Positions 15,535-25,800 are shown, numbered from the stretch's first letter. The stretch: 43,471 bases of DNA from Bacteroidaceae bacterium (GCA_017398805.1 JAFQEZ010000063.1:1-43471), one strand, 5' to 3'. Notes: a model not told the origin generated them from the sequence alone. Translations and numbers: made by a program.

Positions 15535-17493
15535 TTATTTTGAACCTATTCTAAGAGTTTTCTGAGTCTTAGAGGCGGTACTCTTTCCATTTGTACTGCT
15601 CACGGGTACAAATTTCATTTTTGATTTGCCCGTCTGCGATTTTGGAGTACTCTTCTGTTCTTGCTCAAGTTCATTCACTTTATCCTCAAGACTCTTGTTC
15701 CGATTTTTGAGTTTTTCTATCTCGGCATCCTTCTTCTTTACAGCAGCAGATTTCTCATCAAGCATCTTCTTGTACATCTTTATCGTAGCCTCATACTGTT
15801 TGTTCTGATCCTTGTTTGAACCGCCTGCATTATCAAACTGTCTCTTCAGATCTTCAACCTTGGCCTCAAGAGTTCTTATCTCATCATTTTTGGCACTTAT
15901 TTCCTGTTCCATATTGGCCTTTAATGCCTCCATAGCCTCACCATTATCTCCGGAGCCTACAGCTGCCTGCAGCTCTTCGTTCACCTTCTTAAGACCAGCA
16001 ATCTCCTTATCCTTCCGGACCAATTGGTCAACCAGGTTCCGGGTATCTGCAGGAGCATTTGCTATTAATCCGTCAATGACACTCTGCAGACTGTCCCTTT
16101 CGTGTTGGAATGCCAAGGAGTCTACTGTCGCCGGCTGTTCATTGACCTTATTCCCGTCCGAGGACGTTGCAGATCCGGAACTGCCAGGAGTTTTCCCAAA
16201 CAGATACAAAGCCACTGCTGCGACTGTTGTCAGGAAGAATAACACAGCAAGGATTATCCAAAGGATTCCACCTCTCTTTTTCTTTCCTTTTTTGAGTGCA
16301 TCATTCTCCTCCGTCAGTGACTCAATCCTTAATGAGGAGTCATCGAGTCGTTGTTGCATCTCGACCAACTGCATCCTTGTCTGCTCCATATCCTCTTCAC
16401 CACCGGGTTGGGTATCCGAAAGCTCAGTTATTTCCGTTACCCCACTATCGCGTTGCGGACCTACCAGAGGAAGAGGCATCACTGCAGCCCCGCCTCCATC
16501 CTTACGCAGGAGCATAAGGAACTCGTCATACATCTCCTTGCAGTCGGCATATCGGTCATTCGGGTCTTTTGCAAGACACTTCATCACGATGCCCTCCAAC
16601 CACTCAGGATAATCCTGCTTGTAACTCTCTCCCGGATGCATCTGCTCAAATGCATTCTTCCTCAGTACAGAGATTGGCAATGGCATACTCTCCTGCTGTT
16701 CCTTGCGTAGCATTGCAAGGGCACTGTCAAGTTGCATGTTCTTAGGCAGTATAAAAGGCGGCCTGCCCGTAAGAGCCTGATATATGATAACACCGAAGCC
16801 ATAGACATCGACCTGCGGCGTAGGAACAAATCCCGGATCATTCTTCAATTTTTCAGGTGCGACAAACTCCGGTGCTCCTGCATTGAACTGCCCCACATCG
16901 CTCTTTATCTCAAGACCTACGGCGCGGTCAAAATCCAACAGCACATATCCTCCGTCATCACGGCGCATGATATTACCCGAGTGGACATCATTGTGTATTA
17001 CCCTGTATTTGGCAACAAGTTCTTTTCTTGCCTTTTCGTCAATGAATGCCTTTCTTCCGTCATTGGGGTCATCCTTCAGATCATCGGCAATCTTGTCATA
17101 ACAGCTGAGATAAATGTCATGATGACAATATGCAAGCGCACTGCCAACCTCATTGAAGAGCCTCATCACCTCATCTGCAGGAAGCACCTCCTGATTATCC
17201 TTGAAATAGTCTGTAAGGCAACAGCCATGGACATAATCCATGAGCACACGTCCTTTACCATCCTTTATATCACAACCATATACCCTTGTGATGTACGGGT
17301 GACAGCCGTTGCCAAGACGGAGCAATAGCCTGCAATGCTCCATGAACGACTCCTCTTCTCCTTCGGCGAGACTGGTTTCGCGCAATGCCCTTACATAACC
17401 GCCTTCCTTATTGCACAGTTTGTACACCGAGGCATTGCCGCCAATACCCGAACTGCGCACCTTGTCATATCCTTCAAGATTTATCTCTATCAT
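15535..17493 (-). CDS. Transmembrane Ser/Thr protein kinase with extracytoplasmic coiled coil
   Basis: This 652-residue protein has an N-terminal Hanks-type kinase domain (about 8-330), a short coiled coil (375-401), one TM helix (409-432) and a long coiled-coil tail (about 485-615) with a basic end. Kinase motifs present are the Gly loop GIGGNASVY (16-24), HNDVHSGN with Asp169 and Asn174, DFD (187-189) in place of DFG, and APE (212-214). The VAIK-like motif reads ALRE, placing Arg38 where the ATP-binding Lys is expected. About 35 extra residues lie just before the catalytic loop. The tail has coiled coil rather than the PASTA domains of PknB. The gene follows the SEDS-PBP fusion and precedes the FHA and phosphatase genes, so it probably regulates wall synthesis. 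Activity needs testing because of Arg38. Confidence 0.9.
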   Translation of the reverse strand: MIEINLEGYDKVRSSGIGGNASVYKLCNKEGGYVRALRETSLAEGEEESFMEHCRLLLRLGNGCHPYITRVYGCDIKDGKGRVLMDYVHGCCLTDYFKDNQEVLPADEVMRLFNEVGSALAYCHHDIYLSCYDKIADDLKDDPNDGRKAFIDEKARKELVAKYRVIHNDVHSGNIMRRDDGGYVLLDFDRAVGLEIKSDVGQFNAGAPEFVAPEKLKNDPGFVPTPQVDVYGFGVIIYQALTGRPPFILPKNMQLDSALAMLRKEQQESMPLPISVLRKNAFEQMHPGESYKQDYPEWLEGIVMKCLAKDPNDRYADCKEMYDEFLMLLRKDGGGAAVMPLPLVGPQRDSGVTEITELSDTQPGGEEDMEQTRMQLVEMQQRLDDSSLRIESLTEENDALKKGKKKRGGILWIILAVLFFLTTVAAVALYLFGKTPGSSGSATSSDGNKVNEQPATVDSLAFQHERDSLQSVIDGLIANAPADTRNLVDQLVRKDKEIAGLKKVNEELQAAVGSGDNGEAMEALKANMEQEISAKNDEIRTLEAKVEDLKRQFDNAGGSNKDQNKQYEATIKMYKKMLDEKSAAVKKKDAEIEKLKNRNKSLEDKVNELEQEQKSTPKSQTGKSKMKFVPVSSTNGKSTASKTQKTLRIGSK

Positions 17494-17533
17494 ATATAAA
17501 TGCTAATTTGTCAGCCACAGTACGGGCTGTCCA

Positions 17534-20500
17534 TTATTTCTTTTCAATGTATCCTAATTCCTCCAATGTCTTTACCACAACCTCCTTCAGCAGGTTTGTT
17601 GCCATAGACGACGTTCCGTCATAGGTTCTTTCCATACGGACCGCGACTGCAATATTTGACCTCTCTTCTATACGTTCCCCATCATTGACCCTGCCAACTG
17701 CAGCATCCTCGAAGAAACATATATACCAGCCGTCATTTGCCGTAACCATCTTTCCTGTCGAATTCTCAACCCAACGTTCCGGAGTTCCGGTCTTGCCGCC
17801 GACATCCTTTCTTGTAAACTTGTCGTGTCCCTGCGAGGTATATTTCATGTACTCATTCAACACATCGGCTCTTGCTTTATCCACAATCTTCACACGCTCC
17901 ACCTCTTCGTCCATCAGGAATCTTGTCTTTGTCATGTATCCGTCATTTACAGCGACAGATGCTACACGTGCCATTGCAAGCGGTGTAGCTTTTATATCAC
18001 GTTGTCCCCATGCCCATGACCACTGCGAAGGGAACGTGCCGTCATTCATCTTTATCCAGCGCGAATCACCGTTCTTCGCATCCTTGCGTTTCTTGTCGTA
18101 CCAACGGTATCTCTTCACAAAATTCTTTGTATCGGCAAGCACCATCTCATTCCATTTAACCGAAGGTTCCGAATACAACAGACCGCCATACGGTGATTTA
18201 TCATATATGTTCACTCCCATATGGCCATATACGTATGCCAGTTCCGGGTAAAGTTCAAAGTCATTCACAAGATTTATGAAATAACAGTTCGAAGAGTAGC
18301 GCAATGCCTCTTTCATGTTATAACGTTTACGTTGGCTCACCTCCGAAGGGTATATCGCCTCACTCTTGTTCACATGGTATACGGTATCTGTCACCTCGGC
18401 CAGACTCGTCCCCGGTTTACGCAATGCCGCAAGCGAGGTCATGACCTTAGCAGTTGAACCGGGTTCTGTCGGATACACAAGTCCAAGGTCCATATCCACA
18501 TACGATTGCCACTTGTTGTCCTTGCCGTTATCAGTGTAGTAGTTTCCGCCGTCAAGCATACGGTCAAAGTCAAGCATCGGATAGTTTGCCGAGGCGAGCA
18601 GGTCACCCTTGTTGGCATCAATCACTACCACCGACATTCTTATCTTGCTCCAGTCAATCTTAACCGTCTTGCCTTTGGACTTACGTGTCGGGGTATTCTC
18701 CTTGTAGTTGACGAGCTCCTGCTGCAGACGAGTCTGCAAAGCCGCATCAATGGTAAGATGCAGATCTCTTGGGGTATGTTTCTCCTCTACAAGCCCCTTG
18801 AGTTCTTTACCGCTCGCTCCGGACTTCAAATAAGGGAGCCACTGGGTATAATCGTGAATGGCAAACTCCTGCTCATACTTGACACTGCCGCCGGCAGCAA
18901 ACCTGTCGGGACGGAAATCGTCCGATTTCAGGACTACGCTCTTGTTCTTGCGTTCCTTTTCATCAAGCCCCTTCATGTAACTCAAATGCCTGCCCTCGGC
19001 CATGTATCCACGCCCGGTGTAGGTATATCCTCTGTTTATGTCGCCCAACATGAAGAAAAGGTGGTCACCGAAAGGATAATAACGTTCGTGGTCGGCCGAG
19101 ACATTAAGTTCGGACAATCCAAGGGAAGCATATACTGCGGAATAGTCGTCTAGTTTATGTCTGTCACTTGTAGCAAGAAGCACCCCGTTGCGGTCATATA
19201 TATCACCTGACTTCATGTATGAAGTTACCTTGCCTATTCGCGGATTATATTGGATTACCGGCACTCCGTTGTCATTGTCGACATACACAGGCCTTATAAG
19301 AATATTGTCACGGTCAATATACTGGTAGTTGAAGAATACGGCAAGGACAAGCGCTACAAGCATGCAATAGAGCCAGCTCAGTATCGATATCGGATAGCCG
19401 TATGTCTCGATGTTTCTCTGTTGCAGCAGTACCGCCTCGGAATCGTCACCCGAATCGGCATCCTTTCCCGATATCGAAAGTATCATTCCGAATGCGGCAA
19501 TATTGAGAATCATACTCACTTTTCCGTAACTGAGGAAAGGTACGGTCACTCCGGTCAGCGGAATAACGCCCGTACTGCCAAGAGCGATAATTACGAACTG
19601 CACTCCCGTAACAATTGCAATACCAAGGCAAAGATAGAATGCAAACGGATGTGTAGCCTTGTATCCTGCCAGCACAGTCCTGTACATCAGGAATGCCAAC
19701 AACAGCACTATTGAAGCGATACCGATGAAACCCATCTGCTCGCCGATACTCTCAAGCACCATATCGGTGTGAAAAGCAGGAATTACATGAGGGGCACCCT
19801 TGCCGAGACCCTGTCCATCGATACCGCCGGTTGCAAGTCCCCACAATCCCTCGGCCACCTGAGTATTCTCACCTGCATCAGCCTCTGCGCCATCAAGCGG
19901 CAACACACCCCATGTATTGGTACACATCTCGTTGCGGCTCTCCAATCGGTCGGCAACGCTGTCGACACCGATACTGCGCATGATTCCAGCACCAAAGATG
20001 AACGCTGCAATCACAAGATTGAAGAATATTGCGGTCTCATGCACCTGTTTGCTCAGCAAGCCTATCACTACCCAAAGGAAGAACCAGGCACAACATGCAA
20101 TTCCCATCATGTTGAACATGTTTCCCACATAAAGGGCTGCAATGAACGAAAGCACACCATATATGAGCATGGCCACATCGCACGAGAGTATCCTCAGCAG
20201 TTGCCTGCCCTCGGAAACGCCTTCAAGTTCAACCTTGGACTTTATTATTGAGTAAAGTATTATGAATGTAAATGTAAGCACCATTGCAGGGCCCATATCT
20301 CCAAGGTACATATAAAGCAGCACCAGAGCTACAAGACCGCCCAGAATACCGAGCATCATCTTCACCTTCTGCATAATAAGGCCGGCATTGCCTTTTGCCG
20401 AATAGAGCACAATCCTGTTGGCATTGGCACAGAAGAATGCTGCCATGAAGAATATTATGAGATACTTCGCAATCTCGCTCGGCTGGAAGAGGAAACCCAC

Positions 20501-21934
20501 ATTCAGGTTCACCTTCATTCCGCCCACCTCGGCTCCGAGAGGGGTGAAAAGCAGCATGGTAAGCAAGAGCGCCATTGCAAGATAGCCGAAACCCTTAGGC
20601 AACTTGTCAACTCCTCTTTCAACGACACCGCCCAAACGGGTAATCTGCAACAGATCCAACCATATGAAAACGACAAGTGCCAACAGTATCAGCACAAGTG
20701 CAAAGAGTTTCTTGAGCCATCCTGCACTGCGGTCGGTAAGCGTCTCAGTCAAATAACTGACTTTGGATCGGAAAGGTTTGAAAAGCCATTTGAGTATCTC
20801 GGCAGGGATATCGAACCCAATCCAATAACGTCCCTGATAGAACTTTATGAAATCGACACGCGAGAAGAGTACAATCATGACTACACCGAAGAGCGCACCA
20901 TAAGCCATATCCCTGCCCAGCAGTTTGTCGGTCAAAGGATTGTTTATGGAGAACATTGTCAAAAGGCACAATCCCGACAAAAGCATCAGAGCCGAGAATA
21001 TACCCACGTCAACCCTCTTGCCCAGAATGTAGAAAAGAAGGAATGCACCCCACCATGCAATGAAGAAGAGCGCCAGGAACTTGACAAGAGTATCGCCGAA
21101 CTCATCAGGAGTACGTACGGTCAAGGAGAGGTCCTCCTTGATTACCTTAAGCAGCGAGTTGCTGAAGAGTTTTATCTTATGATCCTGTTCTGTGAAGTTC
21201 AAATCAAGTTCACCACCCGAACATTTCCCGAGCGGGCCTCCTATTGTTCCTTTGGATGTTCCGTATTCATAGAACTCCCTTATAGGAATCACGCTGTATG
21301 ACAACGCTGTATCAAGACCGCAGAATTCCGCCTTTCCATCAGCACCTGTCTTAAGGAAATGCATCGTACGCCTCTCAGATGCATAGTTATTGAGAGAGTC
21401 AAGATACTGATGGGAAAGGCGCACCACCACACCTGGAACAGGTTCCTTGCTCTCCTTGGACTTTACAGTCACCGTAATCTTACCGCTATGGGAATCACTG
21501 TCAGTTATTGTGGCCGGCAACTCCTCACCCTTTCTTGCATGGAAAAGCGAATCCTGACCAAGCCCCAAACGTGAATCGAGCAGACGCGCCTTGTAATATT
21601 CACCGCCCAATGAATCTATCATTGCAGCCGGAAGCATCCACACACGTTTATTCAGATCGTATAATGTATTTAGCGACTCACCTTTATCAAGAAGCGATGA
21701 GATATGACGTGCAGCAAAAACAGCATCCTCCCTTGTCGGCAGATATTTCTGTCTCATAAGCACATCGGCCACCTTTGAAGTATCGCATCCCTTGGCAAGA
21801 TTCACCGCAGTAGGCTCATCCCCACCATAGCGTGCCTCTACCTCGCTGAAGCTTTCGGAATAGTTCATGTTCAGTTTCCAGAACAGAACACCCAGCAGAA
21901 GCGATACAAACAACAACGACAATATTCTTTTCAT
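17534..21934 (-). CDS. Fused SEDS (RodA/FtsW-like) glycosyltransferase and class B penicillin-binding protein
   Basis: This 1466-residue protein starts at the ATG at 21934; an in-frame extension to 22024 lacks support and crosses the predicted promoter. After an N-terminal TM anchor (3-20) comes an extracytoplasmic region (25-270) with a CnaB/carboxypeptidase-regulatory-like fold (about 150-215). A SEDS polytopic domain (about 285-825) follows, with QPSEIAK (484-490), HTDM carrying the putative catalytic Asp724, and TGVTVPFLSYG (794-804). After one more TM helix (about 848-868) a class B PBP transpeptidase carries STAK (Ser1160/Lys1163), SSN (1214-1216) and KTGT (1381-1384). Both enzymatic parts look intact, so it could polymerise and crosslink peptidoglycan alone. 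It is first in an operon with kinase, FHA and phosphatase genes. It differs from housekeeping RodA and PBP2, which are normally separate genes. Confidence 0.93.
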   Translation of the reverse strand: MKRILSLLFVSLLLGVLFWKLNMNYSESFSEVEARYGGDEPTAVNLAKGCDTSKVADVLMRQKYLPTREDAVFAARHISSLLDKGESLNTLYDLNKRVWMLPAAMIDSLGGEYYKARLLDSRLGLGQDSLFHARKGEELPATITDSDSHSGKITVTVKSKESKEPVPGVVVRLSHQYLDSLNNYASERRTMHFLKTGADGKAEFCGLDTALSYSVIPIREFYEYGTSKGTIGGPLGKCSGGELDLNFTEQDHKIKLFSNSLLKVIKEDLSLTVRTPDEFGDTLVKFLALFFIAWWGAFLLFYILGKRVDVGIFSALMLLSGLCLLTMFSINNPLTDKLLGRDMAYGALFGVVMIVLFSRVDFIKFYQGRYWIGFDIPAEILKWLFKPFRSKVSYLTETLTDRSAGWLKKLFALVLILLALVVFIWLDLLQITRLGGVVERGVDKLPKGFGYLAMALLLTMLLFTPLGAEVGGMKVNLNVGFLFQPSEIAKYLIIFFMAAFFCANANRIVLYSAKGNAGLIMQKVKMMLGILGGLVALVLLYMYLGDMGPAMVLTFTFIILYSIIKSKVELEGVSEGRQLLRILSCDVAMLIYGVLSFIAALYVGNMFNMMGIACCAWFFLWVVIGLLSKQVHETAIFFNLVIAAFIFGAGIMRSIGVDSVADRLESRNEMCTNTWGVLPLDGAEADAGENTQVAEGLWGLATGGIDGQGLGKGAPHVIPAFHTDMVLESIGEQMGFIGIASIVLLLAFLMYRTVLAGYKATHPFAFYLCLGIAIVTGVQFVIIALGSTGVIPLTGVTVPFLSYGKVSMILNIAAFGMILSISGKDADSGDDSEAVLLQQRNIETYGYPISILSWLYCMLVALVLAVFFNYQYIDRDNILIRPVYVDNDNGVPVIQYNPRIGKVTSYMKSGDIYDRNGVLLATSDRHKLDDYSAVYASLGLSELNVSADHERYYPFGDHLFFMLGDINRGYTYTGRGYMAEGRHLSYMKGLDEKERKNKSVVLKSDDFRPDRFAAGGSVKYEQEFAIHDYTQWLPYLKSGASGKELKGLVEEKHTPRDLHLTIDAALQTRLQQELVNYKENTPTRKSKGKTVKIDWSKIRMSVVVIDANKGDLLASANYPMLDFDRMLDGGNYYTDNGKDNKWQSYVDMDLGLVYPTEPGSTAKVMTSLAALRKPGTSLAEVTDTVYHVNKSEAIYPSEVSQRKRYNMKEALRYSSNCYFINLVNDFELYPELAYVYGHMGVNIYDKSPYGGLLYSEPSVKWNEMVLADTKNFVKRYRWYDKKRKDAKNGDSRWIKMNDGTFPSQWSWAWGQRDIKATPLAMARVASVAVNDGYMTKTRFLMDEEVERVKIVDKARADVLNEYMKYTSQGHDKFTRKDVGGKTGTPERWVENSTGKMVTANDGWYICFFEDAAVGRVNDGERIEERSNIAVAVRMERTYDGTSSMATNLLKEVVVKTLEELGYIEKK

Positions 21935-22004
21935 AGCATTTGCAAAACAATAAATGGAGATAGCCACACGCAAAAACACGCTCCTACCCCAAGATATAAT
22001 TTTG

Positions 22005-22012
22005 CAAATATA
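22005..22012 (-). promoter_or_regulatory. -7 box for the SEDS-PBP/kinase operon
   Basis: The minus strand reads TATATTTG followed by CAAAA, an exact TAnnTTTG match, 71 bases upstream of the ATG at 21934 and just downstream of the palindromic terminator of the preceding operon. It also argues against a start at 22024. Confidence 0.55.
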
Positions 22013-22031
22013 ACATTTTATCAAAAAATAT

Positions 22032-22065
22032 TAAAGCCGTTGCGGAAATTTCCGCAACGGCTTTA
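22032..22065 (-). terminator. Perfect 34-bp palindrome, terminator of the leftward vWA/tubulin operon
   Basis: Two 17-base arms (core GCCGTTGCGGA / TCCGCAACGGC) meet without an unpaired centre. On the minus strand the stem is followed by TTTAATATTTTTT, a typical terminator tail. It lies between the small lipoprotein gene and the promoter of the SEDS-PBP operon, and separates the two transcription units. Confidence 0.85.
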
Positions 22066-22114
22066 CATAAAACTGATAGGCTATTGAAAATCGCCTACGC
22101 GCTCCTCTTAACAG

Positions 22115-22345
22115 TTATTTATCATCCTCAAAGAGTCGAGCAGCATTATCGACGTTCTTTGCAGCCTCATTAATTAATGACGTACCGCCGCCGGCCTTAG
22201 TTGCAGACTTAAGGGGCTTCACTGCCTTTGCACCTTTAGATGCCGAACCACCTATTTTCTGTACCACCTTTGAACCTGATGGGCCACAACTTGCAACAAG
22301 TGCCACAAATCCCATAACTGCAAAAATAGAAATAATCTTTCTCAT
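22115..22345 (-). CDS. Small lipoprotein
   Basis: This 76-residue protein from the ATG at 22345 has a signal peptide and lipobox LVASC (Cys about 20), so it should be lipid-anchored. The mature part is short, rich in Ala, Gly, Lys and Ser, and ends in ARLFEDDK. That ending resembles the EKLFDDDEK segment of the upstream zinc-motif lipoprotein, suggesting the two are related by duplication. No catalytic motif is visible. It is the last gene before the operon's terminator, 47 bases after the previous gene. An in-frame extension to 22375 adds ten residues ahead of the signal peptide and is unlikely. Confidence 0.75.
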   Translation of the reverse strand: MRKIISIFAVMGFVALVASCGPSGSKVVQKIGGSASKGAKAVKPLKSATKAGGGTSLINEAAKNVDNAARLFEDDK

Positions 22346-22392
22346 AGTATCAATGTTAAAATTTAACAAAATCATGTAACGTAAAAACCTTC

Positions 22393-22827
22393 TTACTGAT
22401 AACTTTGCACCATACCATTGTCACAGAATGCACAATCATAGGCACACCCGGAATACATATCCACTATAACCCCTTGGCCACCACATGCGTTGCACGGAAC
22501 CAATACGGGCTGAGGCTCATAATAGTAATCCCGGGAGTCCTTCCTCATGTTAGGTACATTACCGGAATCCTCATCTCCATCATTATATTCAGCAGGTTCA
22601 TCATAATCATATGTATTGTAACTGCTACTGACATTCACTTTCTTTTCATCATCATCAAACAGTTTCTCTCCGGCTCTAATAACATCATCACCATATTTGG
22701 CAGCATCATCACCGAACTTTGCAATATCATCACCGAATTGGCTGAGTTTATTGGCATGGCGGCAACCCACAAAAGTCATGGAAACAGCCACCAAATATAC
22801 CAGCACTAAAAAACGGAAGTTTTTCAT
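22393..22827 (-). CDS. Lipoprotein with a DnaJ-type zinc-finger motif
   Basis: This 144-residue protein from the ATG at 22827 (an upstream TTG at 22833 is less likely) has a signal peptide and lipobox FVGC. A repeated segment FGDDIAK / FGDDAAK / YGDDVIR is followed by an acidic, Tyr-rich linker. The C-terminus carries CNACGGQG and CAFCDNG, a CxxCxGxG pair like half of the zinc-binding region of DnaJ (Hsp40). The motif may bind zinc and contact unfolded protein or redox partners. Being lipid-anchored it should face the periplasm or cell surface, unlike DnaJ, so interaction with the cytoplasmic Hsp70-like proteins of this locus is not straightforward. It lies between the TM protease gene and the small lipoprotein gene. 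Confidence 0.78.
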   Translation of the reverse strand: MKNFRFLVLVYLVAVSMTFVGCRHANKLSQFGDDIAKFGDDAAKYGDDVIRAGEKLFDDDEKKVNVSSSYNTYDYDEPAEYNDGDEDSGNVPNMRKDSRDYYYEPQPVLVPCNACGGQGVIVDMYSGCAYDCAFCDNGMVQSYQ

Positions 22828-22874
22828 AAACAACTATTCTAAATGTTCAACTAAAAGACTACGGTCCTACTACT

Positions 22875-25800
22875 TCATTTCTTACTCTTAGCTGGTGCTT
22901 GGAAAGCTACACACTCGTTGAACTTCATGGTCGCAACACGAACAAGAGTCATCTTATATTTATCCTCTGTTCCGATATATGACGATATCTGCAAATTATT
23001 CATTTTGTTTTGAAGCAGTCTTCTAGTTGCATTCAAATTTGGAGCAAACACAAGATTGTCAGTAGCAATTACCGCACGCTCGTTACTCTTTACATGTAAG
23101 AACACACCAGCCAGCCTATTCCATTTACTCAGCATCTCTACATCGACAATGCTGATAATATCCGAGTACTTGTCTGTTGCAACATGATCCGAGATATTGA
23201 ATACAATATTTTCCATCTTGACAAAAAGCTTTTCTGTAAGTTTTTTCTTAAGATCTACCTTATATTCGCCAAGATATTCTTTTGTAATCTCATACTTGTC
23301 AATATTCTCACATAGATTCAATTCACAGACATCACTCTCACTTATCTGTGTTTCGAAGAATTTATCAAGTATATCCTTATTCAGCAACGTTATGTTAGGA
23401 AATGAGGAAACAAACTTACTATCACTTGTTGAGCTCCGGGCCTCGTCATACCATACACGAAGATTGTTGATAAGGTTAAGCATCTTTAAGTACAAGTTCT
23501 CTAGTTTAGGATGTATCTCGCGCAGTGATGTTATAGCGACCCATGCAGCATAAATCTTATGCCCGATAGTTCTAATCCGCAACTCATTTGCAGAGATTTT
23601 CTTCTTACAATTATCGATATTGCTTTGAATTAAGTCCCTCTCTTCACGCCACTCATTACGAAGTTTTCTGTATCTTAAATATGAATATAGCGCATATATA
23701 CCACACAAAGGCAGTATCCAAATATAGCCCAGTCTCCAGTCTGACAGGAATTCATATCTTTCTATTTCTGCCACAAACTCATTGCCTATCCACCCGATAG
23801 CCGAATTCCAACAATAGAAAAGCAGTGTACAAATAATAACAACAGCAGTGAATATTCCCAACAACCACTTACATTTCTTCCTGAACGCTTCATAAGTCTC
23901 CTCCTGTAAACGTTCATGTTCTTTTATCTTCTCTTTCAGTTCAAGATTGTTCTCCTCTAGCAGTTTGATATTCTTGTCAACAAACTCATCGCGCGTATTC
24001 GGATCGGCATATATAGTCTTCAGTGCTTCCAGATATTGCAACAGTTCAACCCTGCGGGCCTTATACTGCTTCACTGCATCGAGTTGCACCTGCAGAGCTG
24101 CTACAGTAACATAATAACGTATTCTGGTATCTGCATTGTTTATCTCAAGAGCCGGAACAACTTTAAGTTCGCTCTGAGGCGATGACAAAGAGGCTACTTC
24201 TGTTATAATACAAGCGAAATTAAAGAGCCTCTGGTCATTGATATAAGAATATGGTATATAACAATATCCTCTGTCTCCCCAATCTTCACCCCAAGAGTTG
24301 CGTACAACAAAACGCTGTAATTTGTCACTGTAACCGACAATCACCATTGCATGGTATGAATGGCGCCATTCCGTCTCTTCTGCATTATTCTCCAGCATCT
24401 GAATCTCTTCTTCACTCGGCATTGGCACATAACCGTCCGACTGGCTGAATGAGTTGAAAAGCGTGAAGGAGGCAGCTACAGGATAACCGTCTGATAACGC
24501 CGACTTTATAGCATCCGCATTCCTATCAACATTGAGAGCTTTAATAAGCTTACGTGTCTCGGCATCCTTGTAAGCCTCTTCACTTGGTTTAGAGTCAAAG
24601 ACCTCCTCATTATATGGCCATACTTTCTCCAATGCTATACCATAGGTTCTAAGCGACTCAAGCGAAGGAACAAACTTTGAGCCACCATCATCGTTTACAG
24701 AGCCTTCCTCGTCCAAGTTCCTTGCGTTATAGTACAAGAAAGCCTCACTAAGGTCACAATCGTCTTTTTTGTTAACCTTCATCATGTACTCAAAAACAGA
24801 TGTCAAAGTGAAAGCGAGACATGAGCCTTGCTGTCCCTGGTTCTTGATTCGGCTGAAACTACTCCTCAAGTCTGCGCTATCTGCTGATACCTCATGGGGC
24901 ACATAAGTTTCTTCCAACGGCACCTCATCAACAGATGGCAACATACGGAATTTACTTTCACCGAAAGTAAAGAAGCCATCATCAATGAGACATTCCTTAG
25001 CCTTATCATTATTCTCCAGCTGCTCCTTGTATGTTTTAAGTTGCTCCTCAAGAGAACGGATAGTTACCTCGGACTGGATAAGCTTACTACTTATTGTCTG
25101 CAGTTCCTTAATAGGATTCACAGGTCTCTCACCGGCAATCTCATAATACTCTGCTGTATCCTCTTCTATAAAACGATCGATAGCCTCATTGTAAAGATCC
25201 TCAAAACTGGTACTGTTTGGTCTCTGCATTGAACTTGAAAATAGTTCGCACTCAGTCTTCGATAATAGAGCTGCAAGAACGGCTGTCTTTGCTGTCATAT
25301 CCTTGCAAGACTCAAAGTACTTCATGGTATCATCTACAATACTCTTCAACTCATTCTTTATATCCTCATATTCCTTGCAGTCCCTCTCCTGGCCTTCCCA
25401 TTTTTTCAAGAACCTTGAAAGTACATCATATTTGCCATTGAGTATGGAAGTCGCTGCGTCGTTAGCCCTATTTATATCTACGTGGTTGTTGTTCACCGAC
25501 TGGTTATCAATGGCCTTAAGCATTGTCTTCTTAAGAAGGTAGTCAGCAAATGCATACTTGTCAAAATATAACGAGGAAAAACCAATACCCATCACATCGT
25601 TTGCTTGAGCCTCGGCCAAAGAGAATACATCATTATAATGCGCTGAAAAGAGCAGGGCCATATTTGCCACCATATCGTAAAGCAGCGACGAGCCTTCATC
25701 ATCATTTAGTATTGAAACTCCATTCATAGACCTGTTCTGGATAGCAACGAACTTGCTCTGCTGAGAAGAATAATTAAGTTCGGCATACATTGACTTTATC

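Noticed and set aside
21935-22024. N-terminal extension of the SEDS-PBP protein to 22024
   Set aside because: The extension overlaps the predicted -7 box, and the ATG at 21934 directly precedes a good TM/signal segment.
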